A stretch of 64,000 nucleotides of DNA, taken from Atopsyche davidsoni. Lineage: Eukaryota > Arthropoda > Insecta > Trichoptera > Hydrobiosidae. Positions 36,019-46,546 of the stretch are shown in pieces. Where the stretch lies: positions 8,284,001-8,348,000 of the forward strand of contig JAILWY010000009.1 in NCBI GenBank assembly GCA_022113835.1. Reading direction: 5' to 3'. The translations under genes and the position numbers were made by a program. Below the pieces are notes generated by a model. That model did not search any database and was not told the DNA's origin. It saw only the letters and a list, made by a program, of their open reading frames with translations. Positions within the stretch are counted from its first letter, which is position 1. Each line of letters begins with the position of its first letter.

Positions 36019-39000
36019 ATGAGGTAAATATATATCCAAATGATTGCAAATGTTTTCACAGTCTTGTGTAACCTGAATCATAATTAGGCTAATTTATTAG
36101 ATGTTTCTCGCAATTTTTAAAGGAATCGGGATGTACAGAGTTGTAACATTACGTTTTAAAATTAAATTATTTGATTTTTTTTTGACAAATTCTCAATATT
36201 ACAGAAATTATGTTAGCCTAGTTAATCGAAATACGTAGAAAATTTAACAATAAATCATAACCATGGTAAAAAATCTATGGCTATTCAATAATATTTTCTT
36301 CACTTTCAATAAATCTATATTTATTATTTAATAGTGTTATGTTATTGTTAAGAAATTCATTTTCATAGAATTAAAATGTATATTTTTTCCTAGCATGTGC
36401 CTGGGGCTGGTGTCGGCCTGTGTGGGCATGGCAGCCCCAGGAGGTCCGAAGCTCAAGTCGGTGGGCATCATAGGCGGAGAAGTTTTAGCCACCACTATAC
36501 CGCCCTTCACCCTCCCCGGTAGTACTGCAACTACTGCAACTACAAGTACTACAAGTACTACAACCACAATTAGGCCAATCACACTACCTGCACTGACGCC
36601 TGTACCGCCAGGTAAGTACCTAACATATTTAATTAAATATATATTTTAATATAACAAACGCATTTATATGGTCTTAAGTTATTTATACAAATTCATCACT
36701 ATCACGGAAGTTTGCAAGTGAGTATAAACCATTTAGAGTCAAAATATGGAAGAAACGTTGAAGTCAGCCGCAGACTCCTTTTATACAAATCATTAACCAA
36801 ATATTTGTTTCCTATTTTAAATGCAAGTATTAATGAAATTATACCCTACAAATGCGTATGAGTACCATAATTTAAAAGTTTGACAGCTGCCACAACTTCA
36901 GTTCAGTGTGAAAAAAAATTTGATGATTTATAATTGGCATTTATAAATACTTTTTCCGGAATTATATTTATGAAATCACTTACACAATTAATATGTTATT
37001 TGTATAGATATTTATTGTTGTGACTATTCTTTTTGAACAGCCTCGTCAGCATTTCCCCTGATAGACCCGCGACTGGGCCTCGCAAGCGGCGGCGAATCGG
37101 TCACCGAGCCGACGGGAAACCCGGACATTATCGGTTTCCCCAAGAACAAGAGGTCCATTCCCGACCGTTTTGTGCGAAATAAGAGGCAGTCCGTGAATTG
37201 CGCGTGCGTCCTGCCGAGTCAGTGCACCAACAATACGTTCGGAGCCGGGCTGATCGACTTTCGTATCGTGAGTGGGGTTAGTTACTATGCCTCTGTCTTT
37301 CATACTATTCTTATTTATTTTTAAAGTTCCAGAGTCTCTACGACTATTTCGACAACTCTTCATTATTGCTCTTCCAAAAGTCGCTGCTCGTACGGGAATC
37401 TATGGTGCTACATTATACTGGTAAACGTTTTCTGTTCTGACGGCTATCTATGTTATATCTTTTAATTCCCTACAGTAAGTGTTAACTATTATTTCAATCT
37501 GGCTAGATTAATGCTAAGAATGAAATCGTTTGCAATCGTAATTCTTTTTTTTCTTCAAATACTTCGACAGGGGCCGGTGACAACCTGCGCTGCCGGTTTT
37601 CTGTACTGCTGTAGTTCTACTACATCATCACAAGTGTCTTGTGGCTCTCGGGTGCAAACTGCCTCCGTTTACCCAACTCTGGCAGGCCAGACTAAGTACG
37701 GAGACTATCCTTGGATGGTGAGAAAAAAAAAATCAAAATATGACAAATAACTAAAATAGTTAAATTAAATACTTTTTACAAAGTTTTCAGGTCAAAGTAC
37801 GATAAATGAAGTACAAAAAATGATCTCATTTTTTTATTTTCTACACAGCAATGCATCATAAATTATTATTTATCCAATTGCCAGCTAACGTCATTTCAAC
37901 ATCAGATAATCTTGACACAGGATGTGAATTGGCTGGATATAAATGTTCAATGTCTAGATCACACTATTGGCAAATAGTTTTTATTGTTTCGTTTATGGTA
38001 TAGTTGAAATTAAAAGAATTATAACCTTGTTTTAATTTTATATTCGTAATATAAATGCACCATTTAATTAATTTAAATTCTAGTACAAAAATGGTCATAA
38101 TATATTTTTTGATAATAATAAGGAAAAGCATTTGAGTTTTTTTTTTATGCAGCTTTCATAATTTATTTATTTTCCAGCACATTTAAACAATAATCCATTC
38201 TTTTACTTACAGAATAAAATTTGCAGTATCACATTTTCTGACAAAACTGGTTAATCCAATTTTGTTGGCACTAGCGTTCTTAGAGCATTCAAAGCACAAA
38301 TAATACTTTTTCGTCCTCATTATGTTTTATAACCATTTATTACTTATTGCAAACTTATTATTCAAAATAAAGATTTTTTAGGGTGACATACGATAACATA
38401 AATAAATTATAAACTAAATATTTTAGATTTAAAAAAAAAATTATATTAATTACTATTAACTTATAAAACAATGATTAGCTATAATTGTAAAATAAATATA
38501 TATTTTTTCAAATGTATAGATAGTAGTCACTCAGCATTTATATTTAATTTTCTGTTCATAATTCCATTTTTTGGGCAGTTGGCTTATATTTAAAGAGCTT
38601 GACACTGGTATGAAAGAACATTCGGACGGTATTTCTCAACCTGCATCCGCTGCGTTTATATGAAATATAAAACATTAACGTGTCGCATTATTATTTTTAA
38701 CAATATCATCCTTCACATTACTACACATTCAGCGCTATTAAATAATCATACATATTTATTTGACTACTGTCATTTGTATTTCTATTCCAATTATTATCAA
38801 AATTGACTCACATGATTGTATGTATTCATGTAAAACTTCCTAGTAATGATGATGCACTCATAAATCATGTACTGTCTATGCTATAGTTTTTTTAAGTATC
38901 AAGAAAATGTGTGAAGGTTTTTTTTTATAATAGTTTGGGCTAGTGATTTAAATTTGGTAAATGTAAAATATATTTTTATATTGAAGTGCTGAACTTATAT

Positions 39001-40757
39001 TATGAGAGCTGAAACTATATTGAGTCTAACTATATTGTATAATATAAATATACAATTGTAAAGTTAAAAAGGATCGGAATATAACAAATTGCTTTGTAAC
39101 AAAATCGTATATTTATAATAAACTAAATAATTCTTTGTATTTAAAAAAAATGTCCATATAGTTCGTTTTAACAACAAAAACCACCCAGATCTAATATTTT
39201 TTAGAGGATAATTTTATGTTCGGTTTCTGTATTTATGTGTTACCATCTTATAAATTTTAATCAAAAATCATTATCATATAATTACCAATATTTATCAAAT
39301 TAGTAAATAAAGATTCAACAATAACTAGGTGGTGATATTGACAACTGATAACAAATATATTGGAGGTGGAACCCTTCTCGACATGCAAAATATCATCACA
39401 ACTGCACATCGTATTTCTGCATATCCGTAAGAAATTATTGAATTTGTAAGAAATATATAATCAATTGATTTATTTAATACAATTTAACGACTAATTTCTT
39501 ATGTTTGTAGTAATGGCGTAGGTCTCAAGATCCGGATTGGAGAGTGGGATCTTTCGGGTACTTACGAGCAATATCCATCTCGAGACTTTACCATTGCTCG
39601 TGTGTGGGTCCACGAGTCTTACAACCCCTCAACCTTACAGAATGATATTGCTCTCATCAGGCTAGTGGGAGGAATCCCCGCAGGCACCCCTGGAGTGGTG
39701 CCGGCGTGTTTGCCCACGGCTGGACAGGTCTTCGATGGAATGAGGTTGTACAAAATTATTCAAGATCACAGCTTTTCATCAGAATCTTCATAAATTCTGA
39801 GCATTTATAATTATCATCAATATTTTTAACTAATCTATTGCTAAATATAGATATCTGGAATACAGAGGAAGTATGATGCATACATATTCAATTTATGACA
39901 CATGAGAATAAAGATATGGTTTGGTGTTTTCTTAAAAACTGTATGTATATTATCGATTTTTGTGAAGACCGTCTCACATGAAGTACGATTTTGCCTATAC
40001 AGGTTTTATTGATTGATAATTTTTTTTTTTTCAAATATTTAAAATTGATTAAAGAAACACTCAGAAAAATATCATCGTGATTTTTGTGGGATGTATGTAT
40101 TTAATTTCTAAGACATATTCATTATTATTTTTTTGCCAATAATACTGTCATTATCGTTATTATACCCACATCTGAAAGGCTGAAAAAAAAAAGTTTTATC
40201 TATTTCGATTTATTGAGAGGATGAAATTTTGTTTAAACACTGATTAATGAGCATATTTTTCTTCATATTTACTGTCAAATTTTAGATGTTGGGTATCCGG
40301 TTGGGGTCAGGATGCTTTCGGTCCTAATGGCCGTTTCCAGACAGTCCTGAAGGCAGTGGACGTTCCTATCATAGCTGCCGCTTCCTGCGAGACAAACTTC
40401 CGTACCACTCGCCTGGGTACAGCCTTCACGCTAGACAGGACAGCCTTCCTCTGCGCGGGAGCTGAGGTCAACAAGGACTCTTGCACGGTGAGATTTCTTT
40501 TTGGTATTATACTTCTATATTGATTATTTATTTAGCACATAAATTACTACAAGCCCTAATGTTTTTTTTACTATGTATTTGGTTTCTAGGGAGATGGTGG
40601 GTCGGGTTTGGTCTGTGAAGTCTCTCAGGGCCGCTGGACAGTGGCCGGACTAGTGGCTTGGGGATTAGGTTGCGCTACTCAAGGAGTACCAGCTGCATAT
40701 GTTAACATTGTAAATTACCTTCCATGGATTCAAGCTAGACAATCTATGGCAGCTTAA
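36019..40757 (+). CDS. SPH-4: secreted CLIP-type serine protease homolog, short propeptide
   Basis: Exons: 36019-36023 (ATG AG), 36394-36611, 37041-37267, 37571-37717, 39329-39426, 39511-39744, 40286-40487, 40590-40757; 432 aa, the shortest intact member. It starts MSMCLGLVSACVGMAA, a signal peptide, then a short Thr-rich stalk with a TTATTSTTSTTTT run. Exon 3 is 48 nt shorter than in SPH-1, an in-frame loss of the PPPLKM...LLKFG block that all other copies keep. Propeptide sites KNKR and RNKR remain. Clip-like cysteines are complete (NCACVLPSQC ... CAAGFLYCC ... SCGSR). His57 (TTAHR) and Asp102 (NDIALIR) are present; GDGGSGLVC has Gly for Ser195. The residues after it read EVSQGRW instead of ETSTGRW. 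A poly(A) signal AATAAA is at 40776-40781. Intron 6 holds a SINE-like piece. Confidence 0.85.
39955..40095 (-). repeat. SINE-like fragment in SPH-4 intron 6
   Basis: Shares AGTACGATTTTGCCTATACAGGTTTTAT and GATTAAAGAAAC with the piece at about 1585-1670, and its far end (CTCAGAAAAATATCATCGTG) is complementary to the tail of the tRNA-like piece at 1744-1860. Confidence 0.45.
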
Positions 40758-41751
40758 TTTAAATTTAAAATGCTTAATAAAGATTTGGTGTTCATTTATT
40801 ATAAATACTTTTGTTCCAAAATTTAAAACCATATTTATGTCTAAATGGTATATTTATATATTGTTTTACATAATGAAAATAAATTATCGTATACACTTTT
40901 TCAGAACATGTATGTGTGGAATAATTAGATAGAATATATAGAAAGAATATGTATAAATAATAGCATGACCAAATTTATTTGTTTAATTTACACTATAATG
41001 CCCGTATATACCAGAATATGTAAATAAAATTTAAAACGTGTATTTTAAAGCAGAAAAACTTGTTTTCTCATTTTTTCTGTAAACCTTCTCAGAATAAAAT
41101 GATAGTAATGTCATGTTATATCTAAATTATTTTTTCTGTTTTTTTTTATGAAATTTGTGTTGTTGAAATATCTCAACAATGGGAACCCATAAATTAGTTA
41201 CTTATAAGTTACGATATCGCCTCAAATAACTGAGAAGAAAACAATCCTTTCTTGATAGCATAGATTGTTAAGTGTATTATATAAAGAAAATAAAATATCA
41301 AAGTCAAATAGCTGGTTGATCACCTGTTAGTATTACGAAGGGGGGTATGACTTTTAATGAAAGACAGGCTTATTAATTAGATTATCTTTATACAATTATC
41401 ATTAGCTTGAAGTTTATCTTGAAAAAATATTACAGGAAATTAATTACAGAAAGGATGAACAAAGGTAGACTTCAGGTGTGTTAGATTCGCAGTTTCAGTC
41501 AGTCAAGTCAAATAAAACTGTAGGAATGCCTTTCATCACTGACTGGTAGGATTAAGTAGCTTTTATGCTGTTCACGGAAAATGTGAAATAAATTAATTAA
41601 AGAATTGTAATTTACTCATTAAACTTATCAGTAATAATTTTATTTTAATAGAAATGACTAATTAATTATAATTTTATCGAATGCAAATGTTAAAAGCGCT
41701 GTCGTAGACATTCTAAAATCATAAAAATTACTTTCTCTTATAATATATTAT
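40758..41751. other. SPH-4/SPH-5 spacer, first part
   Basis: AT-rich DNA after the SPH-4 poly(A) signal. No gene or shared repeat seen before the 390-bp repeat at 41752. Confidence 0.6.
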
Positions 41752-42113
41752 GCCTCCCCGCTCTCCACTTTCTGTATTCTGAGCGTGTGTAAATAATCGG
41801 TAATGGAGTAGTGGACTTGGAATGATTGTGGAGGGATGTGCTCTGGAAGTACTTTGTCGAAGTGGGGAGGCTCTTGATATTGTTTCTGCAGAAGGAGTAT
41901 CAGATCTAAACGCCAGAGCTTTGTATGGAAAAGATTATTAATAATTCTATTGGGCAGCAGCAATACACAGACTTTTCTTTCCAATATAAAACTGCGGCGT
42001 AAAAGGACCCGGAGACCCACTATACTGATTTCCCCTTAGAAAACCTTGAGCACTGGCTCAGCATGAGTATTTATTTAGTGAAATGCTCGCCAACCTCTTC
42101 TGAGGATAGGCAC
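41752..42113 (+). repeat. 390-bp repeat family, full-length copy R-d
   Basis: Same order of landmarks as R-b, from CTCCCCGCTCTCC through GGTAATGGAGTAGTGGACTT, CAGAAGGAGTATCAGATC, GGGCAGCAGCAAT and GGACCCGGAGACCC to GATAGGCACTTGATAAAG. It lacks the GTAGCTTGCT segment before CAGAAGGAG. It lies upstream of the SPH-5 promoter with a further insertion between them. Confidence 0.75.
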
Positions 42114-42264
42114 TTGATAAAGAAGGATTATATATAAATTGAATAGACAAAAAGTACACAATTTACAATCAGAAACTTTTATTTAAAATGTTTCTGAGAA
42201 AATATAAAAGATTTCAACTCATCACTAGAATAATCATCCATCGGCGGTGTTTTAAGCATAAAAT

Positions 42265-42480
42265 AATAATATTTTTGAGTAAAATACTCGAGTGATTTTG
42301 CACACGTTCGTTTTTATTTGTGACCGGTTTCGCCAACCTTTCACGTTGGCATTATTAAACAGAGTAAATCTCAAAAATATTAAAATGGAATTCCACCAAG
42401 TACTCTCTGTCAAAAATATTGAATTTCATAAAATAATATTTATTTATAAACTCATAAAAAATAAATATTCAATAAACCTT
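42265..42480 (-). mobile_element. Penelope-like or LINE-like retroelement fragment with decayed hammerhead-like core
   Basis: On the minus strand, 42358-42320 reads TTAATAAT, then stem II GCCAAC/GTTGGC, GAAAC, CGG and the triplet GTC. This is the same layout as the hammerhead-like motif at 15844-15888, with the first core box decayed from CTGATGA. Plus-strand flanks (AGTAAAATACTCGAGTGATTTT; ATTAAAATGGAATTCCACCAAGTACTCTCTGTCAAAAATATTGAATTT in two pieces) recur in inverse orientation at about 53590-53695. Both share a short reading frame (SVKNIEF), so they are copies of one element. Confidence 0.45.
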
Positions 42481-42680
42481 TAAAATATCAAGAATAGTTC
42501 GGCAAGTGTATAAACTTTACCATGGTAAGAAGATTGCAGGTATAATTTTATTAATTCAAATCCGTTAAAATGTGGTCTTAATCTGACTTCACAGAATTAC
42601 CCATGACCAACGAATCCTTCCCAATACACTTTTACACCAATTAATCATATATAATATGCAAATATGGCATGTCGGTATAG

Positions 42681-42863
42681 CAATTTGTTCTCAAAACTGA
42701 TAAGATCAAATGTTCTAACGCCAGTGCATGAACTAGCATAATAAATTACATGCTTATATTTTTTAACAATGGTGCCCATTGATTTATCAATGACGAATAG
42801 AGCAGGAAAACTGAAATAGCGAGACAAGAGATAATTTACATCACAGCGGATGCCATATATAAA
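42681..42863 (+). promoter_or_regulatory. SPH-5 promoter module
   Basis: Contains CAATTTGTTC (42681-42690), GGTGCCCATTGATTTATCAATGAC (about 42771-42794), GAATAGAGCAGG (42795), GCGAGACAAGAG, a degenerate CRE TTACATCA (42836-42843) and TATATAAA (42856-42863), with 20 bp between CRE and TATA. A leader exon without ATG follows and ends at TTCAACAG|GTAAAA (42977). Confidence 0.68.
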
Positions 42864-43184
42864 TCTGATTGCATAGAAAAGTGTGGCATTTTCCGTGTTG
42901 TTTTTATTGAGTGTGGAAGTGTGAAATATCAAGTGATTTAAAAAATATATTATTGGTACTGTATTCTACTTCAACAGGTAAAATAATATTTAAAAAAAAT
43001 TTAAGTTACATTTTATTTATTGTTAATGTTTCTGTTTAGTTGATTATTATTTTTGATGTATTGCAAAAAAAAACTACAATGATTAATGAATACATTATTC
43101 AAATGTACAACATAAAGCTTTCATAAACCATTCATAATTTTATAATAGTATTTTATAATGTAAAATTTTTAATTCATTTGTAGC

Positions 43185-46100
43185 ATGTGTCTCTGGTTGC
43201 TGACAGCCTGCCTGGGCATCACAGCCCCGGGAAATCAGCCTTTTATCTCAGTGCCAATAGTGACAGGGGGCCAGGCGCCTCCGCCCATCATCTTGCCTAC
43301 TGCCGCCCCGCCCCCGCCCGTTGTCACAACCCTCGCTCCCGTAACGACTGTCGCCCCGGCCACGACCGCTGCACCGGTGACAACCGCTGCACCGGTCGTG
43401 ACTCCTGCGCCAGTCACGACAGCTGCCCCAGCCACGACAGCTGCCCCAGCCACGACTGCTGCACCAGTCACGACAGCCGCACCAGTCACGACAGCCGCGC
43501 CAGCCACGACCCCTACCCTACCGCCCTTCCCGACACTCCCCACCATGACGACTACCACCACCAGGCCAACGACGCTGGCACCACTGACGCCAGCACCGAC
43601 CGCTGGTAAATCAATTACTTCTTAATATACAATTTTTTTTTACAAACAACATCGATATAATAAGGTGATCGGGGCGGCCGTACATCAATATGTACGTAAA
43701 AGTCATAAGAAAACAAACTATCAAAACAAACAATCCATTTCGATTGTTTAATCTAATTTTTAATGATTCGCTAAATCAATATATATTTATTTTATGTTTT
43801 ATATGTGTGACACTACATCGCTATAGTTTGCGAATCACTAGCGTCCAAAATACAAAGAAGTCAGATTCTCACCTTTAATTTTAAGCAATACTATAGATAA
43901 GGTCGTTATATATCATAAAACTTTTTTTATGTTATTAAATTAAGGTAAGAAAAAAAAACAGATATTTTGGAATTCTATGTCAAAATTTTGTCGCAAAATA
44001 AAAATGATTATTTTTGGGTAATCAACCAATTGTAAGCACACGAATTATTATCTTCCCGCCAGGTCCGACATCATTCCCCCTTATAGACCCCCGTATAGGC
44101 ACTCAACCTCCCCTGAAGATGCAGGACGTCGAGCCCCTCTTGAAGTTCGCCGTAAATGACTATGTAGACATGATCACAGAAATGCCTACGGCAGACGATA
44201 TCGTCGTCTTCCCAATGAATAAGAGATCCATACCAGATCGCTTCTTAAGAACAAAAAGGCAAACAAATAACTGTGGATGCTTTTTACCTAGCCAGTGTCC
44301 AACTAGTGCATTAGGAAGCGGAACTACCGACTTTCGCATCGTGAGTTTGACTGGTTGCTATGCGTATGCCTTATTTATTCTTCTTTTAAGTTTCAGGGTT
44401 TCTAGGGCTTTCTAATAAATCTTTCGGTATTGATCTTCCAACATGCTTGTACTCTTCCTGTGAATCTTTGGGGTGACAATCTGGTAAACTTTTGTTGTCT
44501 TTTTTCTTTGAATAACAAATATTTTTAAACCTTCTTTGGTATAATAATTTTATCAAAAATCTTCTGTTTATGTTTATATTTTACTATTATTTTTCAATTC
44601 TTAAAAAATACAAACAAGTAGAGTTCATAGCATGTTGGGTGATAAAAAAGTACGACATCCTTATATGTTCATAGATTTCTTCTATAGCAACAACCTGCCC
44701 CGTTGGATATGTCTATTGCTGCACCTCGACTTCAGCAAGCCAAGTATCCTGTGGCTCTCGAGTGCAGACGCCTTCTTCCTACCCGATCCAAGGAGGCCAA
44801 GCCCGCTATGGGGACTATCCGTGGATGGTGAATACAAAATAAAATTTGTTTGAAAATAAAATAAATTCAACTTTATCAGTTGATTAAAATAAACATATCT
44901 ATGAATAAAAAAAATCAGATTTGTAATTATAAAAAATAATAATGAAATATAACGGAAAATTTCCTGCCTAGAGTAGGCACGAGTAGATTTAGTTTTATAT
45001 CAATTTGATACTAAAAAAACGAGCGTAGAATTTCAACTGAGTATTAATCTATTCATGATAGTTTATCTACGTAATAGAATCCTACACATTTATATTTTAT
45101 ACTATTCATACGCTCGCTAATGTCATGTTGACCTCAGATACATTTGACACAGGATATGACAGGTTGACGGCTTCCTCCGCGGAACTGTATTAAATTTGAC
45201 ACATTATTAAACTTGACTATTATAGAATGGTCCTTCTCATTTGATTTTACAAATTCACAACAAATTTTAATTTATGCAGTTTTGTGCTATGGTTCAAATA
45301 ATATACTGTGTGTATTCATTTTCCTATTAAGTTATCATTTATCCACTAAAAAAACAAAAGTATTAGTGTGTAACTATCAAAAGAGAGTAAATAGTTGTAA
45401 CCAAACGATTATCTGTATTATTTGGTTTATTCGGTCATAAGGTTTTTAGAAGAATTATTTGTGTACCGTGGTCCACAAAAACAAATAGAATTTTCGCATT
45501 TGTATTATGACTTATACATACTAACGAATGCAAGATCATGTGCCATTACTGCAAACAAATATATTATTTTAGGTGGTGATTATGACAAGTGATAACCAAT
45601 ACGTTGGAGGAGGAACACTCATCGATATGCAAAATGTTATTACAGTCGCTCATCGTATTTCTACTTACCCGTAAGAATTTATGCGTACAACAATATGAAT
45701 TCAATTTAATCTAATCTTTAGGAAATTTCAAAACGATGCTGTTTTTTTTTAGAAACGGTGCAGGTCTGAAGATCCGCGTGGGCGAGTGGGACGCGGCGGG
45801 CAACTACGAGCAATATCCTTATAAAGACTTCACCATCTCCCGAGTGTGGACCCACGAATCCTTTAACCCCGGCACTCTGCAGAATGATATTTCTATCATC
45901 AGAATAGGCGGGGGGATCCCCGCAGGCACTCCGGGGGTAGTACCAGTGTGCTTGCCCACCGCTGGTCAGAACTTTGATGGAATGAGGTCAGTCATGGATA
46001 TCTAATAAATTCCGTAGCACTTAAAAAACTGTTTTATGCCGCCAGTAATCCAGGATAGAGAATTACGCAATCGATTGATTAAATAACCATATTACTCCTT

Positions 46101-46546
46101 GTAGATGTTGGGTATCAGGTTGGGGCAAGGATGCGTTCGGTACCACTGGACGATATCAGACTATTCTGAAAGCAGTCGACGTTCCCATCATCCCGGCCGC
46201 CACTTGCGAGACGAACCTCCGGGCCACGCGTCTGGGCACGGCATACATGCTGGATAAGACAGCCTTCCTTTGTGCGGGCGCCGAGGCCAACAAGGACTCC
46301 TGCACGGTGGGATCTCATCAATCACGTACGTGTTGGGCCTAAACCGGTTATTGCTAATACTAAATGTATATTTTATAGGGAGACGGAGGCTCCGGGTTGG
46401 TCTGCGAAACCTCAACAGGGCGCTGGACGGTAGCAGGGCTGGTGGCTTGGGGATTAGGTTGCGCCACTCAAGGAGTACCAGCTGCCTACGTCAACGTTGT
46501 CAATTATCTTCCGTGGATACAAGCTAGACAATCTATGGCCGCCTAA
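43185..46546 (+). CDS. SPH-5: secreted CLIP-type serine protease homolog with long mucin-like stalk
   Basis: Coding exons: 43185-43605, 44063-44340, 44675-44827, 45573-45670, 45753-45986, 46105-46306, 46379-46546; 517 aa, the longest member. MCLWLLTACLGITA is a signal peptide. The stalk is expanded to over 100 residues by tandem hexapeptides of the form APVTTA/APATTA, likely heavily O-glycosylated. The propeptide has MNKR and RTKR sites. The clip-like domain is NCGCFLPSQC ... CPVGYVYCC ... SCGSR. Exon 4 is read from the acceptor TTCATAG at 44674, giving ISSIATTC; the nearer AG at 44687 would break the frame. His57 (TVAHR) and Asp102 (NDISIIR) are present; GDGGSGLVC has Gly for Ser195. AATAAA at 46577-46582 is a likely poly(A) signal. 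Intron 7 closely resembles that of SPH-3. Confidence 0.85.
43370..43517 (+). repeat. 18-bp coding minisatellite in the SPH-5 stalk
   Basis: Repeated units such as GCTGCCCCAGCCACGACA and GCACCAGTCACGACAGCC encode AP-A/V-TTA hexapeptides. Units differ mostly at silent or A/V positions, which suggests unequal exchange within the exon. Confidence 0.85.
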
